Origin: Oehlia diaphana | Lineage: Eukaryota; Glomeromycota; Glomeromycetes; Glomerales; Glomeraceae | Reading direction: 5' to 3' | DNA length: 34,686 nt | Assembly (NCBI GenBank): GCA_003833135.1 | Contig: QZLH01000554.1 | Location: 21,992 to 56,677, forward strand | Shown: piece after piece, positions 1 to 11,000 of the stretch | Position numbering within the stretch: position 1 is the first letter of the stretch | Layout of the letters: every line of letters begins with the position of its first letter | The notes under the pieces: generated by a model | Database searches by the model: none | Told to the model about the DNA's origin: nothing | Seen by the model: the letters and a program-made list of their open reading frames with translations, nothing else | Program-made: the position numbers and the translations under genes

Positions 1-416
1 GGGGGGGGGGGAGGGGTAACTAAAGATCTTAGATTACATATAATACTATATAAGGAATTGTATATAACATATCTTACCTAGGGGAGGGGGAGTAAGCTCT
101 TATATTAAAGTGATATTAGGTAATATGACTAATATCTGACAGTGCCCTAATTATATATATATTTTTAATACAAAACAAGATGATTTTTTTTATTTACTTT
201 TTACAAATAATTTGTACATATTTTTTAATTGTTTTTAATTCTATAAATTCTATTCTATCTCATAAAAAAAAAAAGAAAGAAAAAACCACGGGATCCTTCT
301 AATTTATCAATATAAATTTCGTTCTTGATTCTCGTCATGATTTTCTATATATTAAATTAATATTAAAACCTAAATAAATATTTCATAAAATAAAAATAGG
401 ATTTTTACGTTACCTT

Positions 417-564
417 CCACAAAATCTATTACATCTATATTAAATTCAAAATGCATTGAACCACACCGCAATGACATATCAAATTCTTTATATACACGTT
501 CTTTCCAGCAAAAAGTGACATGATATGTTTGCTGTGCATTCTGCATCAAGACATATATGCACAT
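417..564 (-). CDS. possible isolated coding exon, unknown protein
   Basis: A minus-strand open frame of about 64 codons has richer codon use than the surrounding AT-rich DNA. It contains the mixed-composition stretch TYHVTFCWKERVYKEFDM. An AG acceptor-like site (GATGCAG) lies just inside its 5' end and a GGTAAC donor-like site follows VDFVEG-type sequence near its 3' end, so it could be an internal exon. I recognise no domain and find no partner exons nearby. A chance open frame is equally possible. Confidence 0.2.
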
Positions 565-1236
565 GTCCCTGTCCGACGCTTTTTACTGCCCCAATTTTTA
601 TTTACTAAAAGAATACCCAATTGTTCGTATCCTTGACCACCCTCAAACTAACACGTATACTTTCTTTGAGCAGGGTAATATCGAAAGGTTGATTCATAAT
701 ATTCATTATAGAACAAAATAATCAAAAGTCCTTCAGAAAAAGGCTCCATTTTTAAGGTTTTTTACTCTAGGTTCACTTCTATGAAATTGCAAGCGTGCTT
801 TTAATTATATAATAAAAGAATTCTTAAACTGATATAATTAATGAGGAAGAAGTTAAGCAGCGTGAGTGAGGTATTATTTTACTGTTTGGGTGAGCATTTC
901 TTTCATGAAGAGAAAGGGAATTTTTAGACGAAAAAGTTTTGGGAAATTGGCAGGACAAAGTGAACAAGTGAACGGCATTATGGACACAACACGTAATAAA
1001 ATAAGTAAACGCGTAAAAAATTCATTTTCGCGCACTTTTATTTCGAGTAATTTTCAACTACCAATCATAAGTAATATATAATGTGATAAACATTTATGGG
1101 GTGTGATTGCATATAATTTGTTACGGGGAAGCCTGATCCGCCATATGTAATCGCGAATAAATAAATATGACTGGTTTATAAACGTTAATTATCGTGAAAT
1201 CTATAATAAAATCCTTTAAAAATTTTTTTGTAAAAA

Positions 1237-1320
1237 ACTCGATTAATGATCATTTTTCTAGCTTTTACTCCAGAAAAACACAGACATGTGATCAATTTTC
1301 TAAAATTTTTTTTATAGGAA
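1237..1320 (+). repeat. dispersed repeat, copy 1
   Basis: This stretch (AATGATCATTTTTCTAG, then CAGACATGTGATC and a TTTTTTTTATAGG end) closely matches the stretch at about 10844-10920, in the same orientation, inside the intron of gene B. It is non-coding, and the termini are not resolved. Confidence 0.55.
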
Positions 1321-2808
1321 AATTAATTAGAAGTGGATTTGGTTTAAGAAAAAAGTTCGTTATGAGTCAAAATTAGTTTATCCCGAATCGTTACTGGGTG
1401 TATCATGAAAAATTTAACAGGAAAATCCCTAACGATAATCTGATTGAGAGTAAAAAGATTCCTTATTAACAATAAAAAGCTTTTATTCCGTCAGTTCATA
1501 TAAAATATTAATTTTATAGGTTTATAGGCGTCAATAATATGGAAATATGCTATTAGAGATTTTCTCAATAAGAACAACATATGCCTAAAAAACATTTAAT
1601 TCACTAGGTAAAACTACTATATTCATAAAATAAGTTTCTATTAATATATCAATGATCTTAAGATTATTTTATAATTGATGGAAATTTGATGAAATTGCTC
1701 TAAGCTATGGAATTCATGTTATTCTAGCATATAATATGTGAATAAATAGAGTTTTTGAAATTTTGAATATTTTTCTATTTGGGAAATTATAATAATAGAG
1801 AGAGTAATGAGCATGAAGAAGAAAAGACAAATATGTTTAGAATAAATAATTTAATTTACGTTACTTTTTTTCGTGTTCGTTTTATAAGTAAAAAAAAATG
1901 TTTTTTTCTCGTAGTCAATTAATCCATTACTAGTGATACGATAAACTTGACGGACATAATGAGCGGTAGATACTCAAATTTATAGTTACATAATTATCGT
2001 TAGTTAATAAATTCAATCAGCTATTTAAAGTCAAAAGGAAAACACACAATTTACAAAAATTTTACAAATAAATAAAAAATGTTAATAATAAAAAAGTAAA
2101 CAACGAAATCTCGTAGGTTTTGAATCTTGGTTCATAAATAAAATTAATTATAATTAAATATAAAAATTGTTTACTCATTGAAAATCGATATCACGAAACA
2201 ACCATTTTTTATAGGGCTTATTCCATGATTTATTCGTGTGTTAATTATATCACAAGGATTATATGAATTTGATAAATTTAATTATCTAAAATTTATTATA
2301 CGTTTGAAGGAGATAGAAGATATTTTCTACTGTTATATTATTACAGGCACGAAACAGCAATGCTTCATTTTTATTTATTTTTCTTTTGTTATCCAACGTA
2401 CTTGAAATCATGCACGGGTGTTGTTTCTTGTGTTTTGTTAAATAAAATGAAAATGAATTAATAGTAGAAATTGTAACATGTCTCTGATCGAAATTTTTAT
2501 TTAATAAAATTACTCTGTAATATTAATTTAGCTCCTGATTACAGATTTCAGAAATTTCACCAGAAATCCTTTGTTAAAAAAATTATTTGTTTACAATTGT
2601 AAAGATAATATTAAATTGATTGACTTATTTTCCGTCATCATCACCATCATCATCATTATATTTGAAAATAATGATCATATCGCGCATTATTATCTCATCA
2701 TCTTTATTTGTCATCTTACTAAAAAGTAAAAGGATACGTCACGTTAATAATAGTTTATCGTATTTATAAGCATGATCATCGGCGGCTGCAGGATAATACA
2801 GTTATTCG

Positions 2809-2869
2809 ATAGGAGGGTTAAAATATCATCCGAACTGTTTCGCAGTTCGGTGATATTCTAACCCCCTAT
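2809..2869. repeat. near-perfect 61-bp foldback hairpin
   Basis: Two arms of about 27-28 nt are reverse complements with few mismatches and are separated by a 5-nt loop (TTTCG). The 5' arm begins ATAGGAGGGTTA and the 3' arm ends TAACCCCCTAT. A stem this long with a loop this tight is not expected by chance. It abuts the pogo-like element that starts at about 2872, so it may be a foldback MITE or part of a composite insertion. As RNA it would form a strong hairpin. Confidence 0.75.
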
Positions 2870-2871
2870 AG

Positions 2872-3262
2872 TACAGAACCTCGATGTACCGATATTCTAT
2901 ATAACCATAAATGGTCTATACCGATAAATTTCAATTATCCCATTTCATAATTAATAAAAAAACCTTGTTGTACCGATATTATATATAGTTTCGCGATGTA
3001 ACACATGTAACGATACTCTTTCTTTGTCCCTTTATAGTAACGTATAATAAAGATGTATCGATAATTTAGGTTACACTGGTTTTAATTTGGGCTGACACTA
3101 TAGGTTTGGTCCGAGTTAAAAAAATTGTACTTATATATTTTTTTGGTTTTTCGCATAGTGCGAACCAGAATGATCTACAGATAATATATATGTACCGATG
3201 TTTCAATGTACCGATACTTTTTCCCTGTCCCGACAGTATCGGTATATCGAAGTTTGACCGTA
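2872..3262. mobile_element. pogo/Tc1-like MITE (degenerate)
   Basis: The left end TACAGAACCTCGATGTACC matches, in reverse complement, the right end at 3237-3262 (TATCGGTATATCGAAGTTTG and on), giving imperfect terminal inverted repeats of about 23-26 bp. The TACAG-AACCTCGAT-type terminus resembles pogo/Tigger-like Tc1-mariner elements, a comparison from memory. The 391-bp body has no transposase frame, so it would be non-autonomous. Internal copies of GTACCGAT occur near 2965, 3192 and 3208. The TA target-site duplication could not be placed with confidence. Confidence 0.5.
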
Positions 3263-3756
3263 TTTCTTGATATAATTTTTTAGTAAAACGAAACGCGGAA
3301 CTTTTCCATCTTCAGTTAAAAATAGATTTAAATTTTGATTTTATTTATCATAATATGTCATTCGATGTGATCGAAAAATTATCAAATTAATAATTTTTTG
3401 TTAAAAATTCTTAAAAATTGTGAAATGCAGTACGTAATCATAATTACATAACAACATCCGAAGAGAATTGACCATAATGTTAATATTACTATTTAGTTTG
3501 ATTCTCACAACCCGAAAAAAGAAACGAATAATTCGAAATTCGATAGAACAAAGGAAATATATTTCCGTCATAACGAACTGGTGTTAAATGGAAATAAAAG
3601 AATTAGGAAGTATTGTTTTTCAATAAAGGCAATTTTTCTTACCGCAATTTTACTAACGATTTTAGTAACCTATTTCAGATATGTCAACAAATAAACGATA
3701 ATAATGTATGTGCTTTATATAGTATATTATATATGTTCTTTTTACATTTTTCTATA

Positions 3757-5177
3757 CTATAGCAATTGTTCCGAAATATCTAATGGTCGACTAGAATAGA
3801 TAGCTCTTTCATGACATGGTAAAATGTTAAGTTGTAATTGTTTTAAGCTTGAGAATCTAATTTCCTCAGCAACGCTAAATTGATTAGATAAATCCGACGG
3901 TTCAGGATCGTCGCATATTGCTATAGTCCAATTTCCTAAATACTCGCAAAGTTGTGATGTTGTTGGCCTATTGGATGGATTACCATCTAAACATTGTAAC
4001 ATTATTCTAGAATAAACAGGCGGAGTACCACTAACAACGCTTGGTCTTAGTCCTGAGTAGATTTCCTGAATAAGTTGTTTATCGTGAGGTTTATCGTAAT
4101 AAGGACGAGTAGCAGCTGATAACATCCACATGATCATACCAAAGCTATAGATATCAGATTCTTTTGTTGGTGTACTATTCCCATCCAATATTTCTGGAGC
4201 AACAAAAGGTAATACGCCGTAAACTTGTTTAGAAGATATTTGTTTATCAACAGGACCATGTAATCCTGTGTCTGCAATTTTAGTATCTATTGAAATTATT
4301 TCATTTTCAACTAGTATATTACCTCCATGCAAATGACCATGTACAAGACCTAGTTCATGAATGACATTAAGACCCGCGGATATTGACCACAACATATCCA
4401 CAATATCTCTCCAGCAAATAATCCCCATAGATTCTTCAAGATATGAGTACAAATTTCCATTTTTGTAATACCTTAGAACGAACATATAACATGACGTTGG
4501 GTCTTTGGTTATACCAAAGCAATCTGCTAGTGCTCCACTTTGTAAACATTTATGATATTTGCGTAACTTTTTTTTTAAAAAAAAAGAAAATTTGTTAGAT
4601 AAAAAAAATATGATGACATATTTCATATAAAACACTTTATATTCGGAATTTATTATATCAACAGAAAAATCCTATAGATTATAGCTAAATACTTTCGGAT
4701 GTGTAACGATTGAATACTAACTTGATTTATAAATTCTTGGCTCATATTATGAGAATTATCTAAACGTTTCAATATAACCTTAATCGGACCATTACGTGAC
4801 CATACTTCAGCTTCTTCGTCCAGATTCCAAGTGGGCCCTTTCATCCATATTGCAGAATAAATTGAACTGAAAGCGCCTCGTTTATTTGTATTCTCAATCA
4901 GATCGAATTGATCAAATTCAATCCATTCAAGGTAGTCCATATTATCATTTGCATTTAGTTGAGTAAATCTAATAAATTCATCTATGTTAGGATTTCCGCT
5001 GGTCCAATTTCGGAAATTTTCTTTCAAAATTGCAATATCGCAAGTTTCACACCATGCTGCCGCGGTTCGTTGTCGTTTGCAATTTGAACAGTTGCCGTAT
5101 AATTGAGATTTAATGCTCAAAATGATCTCCTGATCAGAAGATGAATCTAATGAGCGTGACTGATCTCCAAAATCCAT
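3757..5177 (-). CDS. gene A: TKL-type pseudokinase with N-terminal zinc-ribbon
   Basis: Two exons: 5177-4722 (152 codons) and 4566-3757 (269 codons plus stop), predicted 421 aa. The 155-bp intron 4721-4567 is phase 0, with donor GTTAGT and acceptor AAAAAAG; the join Gln-Leu-Arg-Lys-Tyr-His matches the junction in the four paralogs. Residues 30-46 form C-x2-C-x9-C-x2-C, probably zinc-binding. The kinase fold starts near residue 84. Lys137 is the beta-3 lysine (VILK). Gln152 sits 15 residues later, where the alpha-C Glu is expected. The catalytic loop reads HGHLHGGN (His228, Asn235), so the HRD Asp is absent. DTG (251-253) replaces DFG, while APE and the late Arg are present. The likely role is scaffold or allosteric signalling. 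It has an extra N-terminal extension of about 20 residues and the shortest intron, and it lies outside the inverted duplication. Two-exon structure is inferred from splice signals. Confidence 0.85.
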
Positions 5178-6440
5178 ATAAATTTGTTATTTATTTATTT
5201 TTTTTTTTTAAAAAAAAAAAAAAATTGAAGTGCTTTATAAGCATAATAAGTAATTAAGGGTTTGTTATGTAAGCCATTCCAGAAAGAAATGGGAAAGATT
5301 TTCTCATATATACAAATAGTGCAAACAGTATCCTTTGATACATTCTAAAAGAAAGTTCTTTTTTTTTATCATTCGTGTAACGCCAATCATCACAATCGAT
5401 TTCCGATAACATACACAAATATTTGTTTTAAGACAGGTTTTTGAAACAAAAATTATAATCAGAATAAAGTTGTAAGACATAATAAGGGTCATTGCTGCGG
5501 GGATTATTTTGAATACCAAACATTAAAGTTGATGTTATTAGGAAAAAGATAGTAAACATATACAATTTGTAGTACTTAATTCTTTTTTTTTCTATTATTA
5601 GTTATTACTAAATTTATTTAACAAAATAGCTTAATACTAAAGCTTATTCGTCTTTGTATAATTACAAGCTAACTGTATTAACAAGAATAAGTTAAATTTG
5701 TTTGTATCTCTCTGTAAAAAGGTTTATCCGTAATTTCTGTAAAAAGCATGGAATAAAAAAAGCACGGAATAAATTTTTATAAGGTCTCCCATTTTTTATT
5801 GACATATATTGTAGTAGATCCTGCGGTATATCCCTATAAAAAATTTTTTACTCATTTATCGGGATTTTTTCCAGAATTTTTTTTATAGGGTATAATTTAG
5901 ACAGTAATAGGTTGAAAGTAAATGTAATTTTGTTTTAATTCAATTATATTATTATCGTTTTAACTATTTGCAAAATATTTTCATTAAAAAAGTTTATATA
6001 AAATTTTTATTATAACCGAAATGATTATTTTATCTAGCCAGGTCATTCAGGAGTCATTTCAAAATGGTCAAATGACCTGGTCATTTTACATCACTGTTAA
6101 TTAGATACTATAAGTCAATTATACTATATATTGGAAGTCATCTGACATCCTCTTTCATTCTTTATTAAATATCTTTGAATATTTACGTTCTAAAATTCAC
6201 TTAATTTGCTTTAAAAGATCTCCAATCGCTTTAATGAAAACTGCAATAACTGGTCGTCAGAGCTCGATATAACGTTTCGCAAAAGAATTTTCTGAGTAAA
6301 GACCGGCTGGATAACGTTAATACGATAAATAAATTAAATACAATTATATTTATAGTAAAACTCGATGTAAACCGTTTTTTATTGATAGAAGTTGATATCA
6401 CGAATTTCTTACCGGAGATTCGTATATGTTTACATATACT
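5178..6440. other. intergenic DNA, no gene recognised
   Basis: Upstream of gene A lies a pure T-run/A-run junction (about 5195-5225), like the one in gene A's own intron (about 4568-4588). The rest is AT-rich with no supportable coding frame. At about 6030-6097 a fragment with GGTCAAATGACCTGGTCATTT followed by CACTG resembles one end of the hAT-type MITE at 6785-7047 and is probably a truncated relative. Confidence 0.45.
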
Positions 6441-6514
6441 GTATTACGAAAATTAAGAAAATGTATAAAAAGGTACTGTATTGTAAATATACATTTTCTT
6501 AATTTTCATAATAC
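6441..6514. repeat. 26-bp inverted repeat (hairpin)
   Basis: Positions 6441-6466 and 6489-6514 are reverse complements over 26 nt with one mismatch and flank a 22-nt loop. The arm core is AAAATTAAGAAAATGTAT. It adjoins the left end of the CGCCGAA-repeat element starting at about 6525 and may belong to it or to a separate foldback element. Confidence 0.8.
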
Positions 6515-6524
6515 GGTTACGGTA

Positions 6525-7256
6525 CATTTCACCGAAATCCATCTCACCGAAACCCATTTCGCCGAAGCCATTTCGCCGAATCGTCCATTTCGCCGTAAAT
6601 AGTAGCGATTAACATTTAATAAAAAATATTCATCGCGCAATGAAAATAAAAATCAAATTATTTTTAGAGATTTTTTTTTCCCAGGATATTATCACTTTAA
6701 CATTCAAGAATAGTAAATAAAATAACCTTATTTTCCTGAAAACATTTATTCACGAAAAAGTAAGTAAAAAAAGACTATTAATACCAGTGTTCGGCATATG
6801 ACTTGAAATGACTAAATGATTCAAATGACTAATGACAAATGACATGTCTTCAATGCTCAAATAACAATCATTTGAATGTAATTTTGGCCAACATTATAAT
6901 TTTTGCCTACACTACATTCATTATTTTTTAATTATAGTCACATGATTATTTATGTGATAAATATTAGCCAATCAAAATGACAAATGATTATGAATGATTT
7001 CATAAATCATTTAAATGGTCAAATGACCAGGTCATTTCCGAACACTGATTAATACAGTATATTATAAACAACGAGATAAATTTAATAAAAATCAGCTAAG
7101 TTAAAAATTTTTCTAGAAAACATTTCTTTTATGTATTTAATATAAAAATAATAAAATAACCAAAATAGAATAAATAATTTTCGGCGAAATGTCCATTCGA
7201 TAATATGGCTTCGGCGAAATGTGTTTCGGTGAAATGGACTTCGGCGAAAAGTCCGG
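6525..7256. mobile_element. MITE-like element with iterated TTTCGCCGAA ends
   Basis: The left end (6525-6598) holds four to five tandem variants of ATTTCGCCGAA-CC. The right end (about 7181-7256) holds the same units in reverse complement (TTCGGCGAAATG). The two GC-richer ends face each other as long, modular inverted repeats around an AT-rich body. The body has no transposase frame and is itself interrupted by a hAT-type MITE at 6785-7047. Superfamily and target-site duplication are unresolved. Confidence 0.6.
6785..7047. mobile_element. hAT-type MITE with perfect 8-bp target duplication
   Basis: Terminal inverted repeats CAGTGTTCGG (6785-6794) and CCGAACACTG (7038-7047) are exact. They are flanked by an exact 8-bp direct repeat, ATTAATAC, at 6777-6784 and 7048-7055. 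An 8-bp duplication with CAGNG termini is the hallmark of hAT transposons. Subterminal AATGAC/GTCATT motifs recur many times and could be transposase-binding sites. The 263-bp body is non-coding, so it must have moved with a transposase supplied elsewhere. It is nested inside the element at 6525-7256 and is therefore younger. Confidence 0.88.
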
Positions 7257-7705
7257 ATATCGTAAATATGTATACGAAAATATATACGATCGATATAAAT
7301 TTAGGCGTAATACCTTAAGATTACCCACCCCTACGTAACAAGGGCGAAAATCCCGGTACTTGAAAATAAGTTTATACGTCAATAAACTTGGTTGTTATGT
7401 GTTAAATTAAATAGAACAATTTTAAGCTAGATAAAATTTAATACGTGAAAATCTATTATTATTTTAGAAGATTTACCGATATAGATTCTAATTAACTTAC
7501 AGTTATTAGAGCGATTCAATAAATATCATGGCGAAACCGTATTATTATTAAATATATAATTGCCATATTTTGTCTATATATAATTAAAAAAAAAACTCAA
7601 AAAAAAATTGTGCTTGTGATATAATACTTATTTTACATAAAACAAGTACTTAATTAATTTTTGAACGAATAGCCTTAAAAAACTCTTGCATAAATAAAGT
7701 AATAA

Positions 7706-8015
7706 AATGTTAAGTTTGAGTTAGTGATTTAGAAAAAGACAAATGAGAAATTGATGATTTGACTGTAATGAAATAATAAATGTTAAGTTTGTGATTTCGA
7801 AAACGAATAAATGATATAATAAGAGATATTGATTTTTGATTGTAATGAAATAGTAAAATGTTAAGTTTGAGTTTGTGATTTCGAAAATAATAAACGATAT
7901 AATAAGAGAAATGGATTTTTTGATTGTAATGAAGTAACAAAATGTTAAGTTTGGGTTTGTGAAAAACGAATAAATGATATTAATAAGAGAAATTGATTTT
8001 TTGATTGTAATGAGA
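7706..8015 (-). repeat. four tandem copies of a 73-84-bp unit 3' of gene B
   Basis: Four imperfect copies of a unit beginning ATGTTAAGTTTG(AG) and ending TTTTTGATTGTAATGA start at about 7707, 7780, 7858 and 7942. The matching 3' flank of gene E (about 31580-31670) holds one unit. The expansion is therefore local to this arm. The spacing (73, 78, 84) is not a constant multiple of three and the stretch lies after the stop codon, so it is not coding. Confidence 0.75.
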
Positions 8016-8060
8016 ATCGAAATATAATATTTGACGCATGAAAGTGCCAATTCTAACCAA

Positions 8061-11000
8061 TTAATCAATCAACCACAATGGGCGACTGAAATAAATAGCT
8101 TTTTCGTCATTCGAGGAAGTATTGAAACTTTCCAAATTTGAGAATTTTATTTCTTCAGCAGCGTCAAATTGATCAGACAATTCAGATGGGTCAGGGTTAT
8201 CACAAATTGCTGTGACCCAATCTCCTAAACATTCGTCAAGCTGAGACGCTGTTGGTCTATTTGATGGATTTGCATCTAAACATTGTAACATTAAACTGGA
8301 GAAAACAGGTGGAGTTCCATTTACGACGCTTGGTCTTAATCCTAAACAGATTTCCTGAATTAGTTGTTTATTATGAGGTCTATCATAATAAGGACGCACA
8401 CCAGCCGATAACATCCACATGACCATTCCAAAGCTAAAGATATCGGATTCTTTAGTTGGCGTATTTCCATTAAAAATCTCTGGTGCAACAAAAGGAATTA
8501 CACCGTAAATTTGTTTTGGAGATAATTGTTTATCAACGGGTCCGTGTAATCCAGTATCCGTGATTTTAGTATCAACCGAATTCACATCACTTTCGACTAA
8601 TATATTCCCACCGTGTAAATGTCCATGAACAAGATCATGTTCATGAATATATTTAAGGCCTACGGATATTGACCATAACATATCTACAATATCTCTCCAA
8701 CAAAGTACTCCCAAAGTTTCTTTAAGATACGAGTATAAACTCCGGTTTTTGTAATATCTCATAACAAGCATGTAGCATGATGTTGGATCTTTGGTTATAC
8801 CAAAACAATCTGCAAGTGCTCCACTTTTCAAACATTTATGGTATCTATATAACTTTTAAATTAATTAATAATTAGCATTTAAGTATTAAATCAAATAAGA
8901 TATTATAATCTAAATTTTTTTCGATCAAACACCTATTCGTGATTTATTTAAGAACTGGTCATTATCTCGTTAATAAAGTATGTTTAGAATTTATTCAGTT
9001 TACAATTTATAAATCTTTGAGGAATCAAACATCCTCTCAAGCTTGAGTTCGATCCGGATAAACCAAGCTCGGGTTACTAATTTGGCCAGCCTATATTTGA
9101 CCTAAATTAACGATGCCGAAATCTCAAATATGCCCCAAATTGACGATTATTACTATGAGAAAAGTAATGCTAGAAATTCTTAAGGCATTATAAAGGTGGG
9201 CCGAAAATTTAGGCCGATCGTTGATTTAGGGCATATCGTCAACTTGGTGCACAACAGCATTACGTTCGAGGATTGAATTGTAACACAAATTAACGATATT
9301 TGACTACTTTATCATATTCGTTAAAATTAAATAGAACAAATCAAGTATTCATTCGATAGGAATCACGAGAGTCAAAGTATACATGTTACCGAAAGTTTTT
9401 TCAATTTCGACCGCATTTCGGCTCTAAAGCAAAGTTGCTTATAGATCTTGTAATAAACGTCGTGCCAGATCTGCAGCTATTTTTAGAAAGTTTCGCAATA
9501 GTTTCGGTCAGGAATTTAAAGTTTCGACCATATATTAAATACAGGTTGTCGAAATTTTAGAGTCTGTCGAAATTCTATAAGTGGTCGAAACTCCTAAAAA
9601 GTTTTTCAGACGATCAACCCTGAAGGATTTGTCACTTGGCTGAAATAGCCGAAATATTACATGTATAAGTCAAAGTGCGGCCAAAAAAAAAACCTTACCT
9701 GGTATATCAAATTATACCGAAATTTACATCTCTCCTATGCAAAAATCACCTTCTTGGCTCGTGTAACCATCATCACTAAATTTTTAGGATATTCAATATT
9801 GCACAAATATTAAATTTCTCAAAATTTATGCAATATAGTTAACAATATTATATATGTAATTTTTTGTACAAATTTTTTACAATATATCACATAGAAAATT
9901 TTTCAATATACATATTATATATATTAAATATGTAAATAATGTGCACGAAATTTTGCATATTTTCTACACATAAAAAATTTCCTGATGATACATCACCCCT
10001 CTACATAATATAAATAAATATTTTATAGCAAGGACTCAATAGGGTGCGATGATTTATGCAGTGTTGATTAGGTGAGGCGGGTCAAGAAGGTAATTTTTGC
10101 CTCTCCTATAGTAGAAAGTAAAGGTATATCAAGTAGCAGGCATGCAGCCCAGGATCACCCCCTTAATGGTGGGTATCAACCACCAGGGGATCACCAGCCA
10201 GGGCCCTTCCATGGTCGGAAATCGAACCTGAATACCTGTTCTGTGCACGAACGCTTTAGTTGGCCTAAGACCTAGCAGAAGGTCAAACTACCACAAAGAC
10301 ATTGCACCCTCAGCTTTACCATCTAGGACGACCATCTAGCCACATTGGACCCCAAGTGGTATCGTTGAGTGACCACCTGGACAGGAAGTCCCCCAAGGTA
10401 TAGAAGTGACCTCAAGGACAGGACTGCAGCATATCCGGTTAAGCTAAAGGATATCCGATAAAAATGATTTTTTTTTAGTTGACGGGTATCCGGATGAGTA
10501 TCACGTGATCCGGATACACTCCGTTTCACCCGTTTACCGATTAAATTTTTTGGATTACATTAGCTTGTGACTTAATTCTTACTTATACTCAAACTTTATT
10601 AAACTCGTGTTCAAGTCCGTTTTTTTAACTCTTACTAAACAATAATACTAATTGTTTTAAAATTCATATAATTGATACATGATATTGACGGATTATTTCA
10701 GATATCCGCTATAAACCCATAAAAAATCCTTTAGCAATCCGCGAAATTAACGGATTTTTTTATCCGGATACCTACCGGATACAATCACTACATCTTGTTA
10801 GAATTAGAAGGTCAAGTTGGCCTTATTTCTATAAAAGAATTACGATAAATGATCATTTTTCTAGTTTTTATTCAAAAAATTCAGACATATGATCGATTTA
10901 TAAAATTTTTTTTATAAGGCATCTATGAAAAAATTAGAGTCGATTGTGCGAATTTGACTCCAACTCGTATCCATACTTTATTAATTTTACTTATCGCCGA

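Larger units (their letters stand above)
1..2800. other. AT-rich stretch without a confident gene
   Basis: The window opens with a run of eleven G, then GAGGGG, unusual in this AT-rich DNA and possibly a contig edge or low-quality end. No frame shows a recognisable domain. Two open frames (370-564 minus, 866-1081 plus) are the only ones of any length; the first is listed separately as a weak exon candidate. A short CAT/ATC microsatellite lies near 2634-2660. Positions about 1237-1320 carry one copy of a dispersed repeat that recurs near 10844-10920. Confidence 0.5.

Noticed and set aside
2634..2660. His-rich coding stretch from CAT/CAC repeats
   Set aside because: It is a short microsatellite without an open frame on either side.
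7710..8068. Two overlapping minus-strand frames with repeated peptide motifs
   Set aside because: They translate the tandem non-coding repeat behind gene B, lie after its stop codon, and have unit lengths that vary out of frame.
10072..10529. Two open frames in the GC-richer insert of intron B
   Set aside because: No domain is recognisable. The base composition and Pol III-like boxes fit a SINE-like insert better than a protein.
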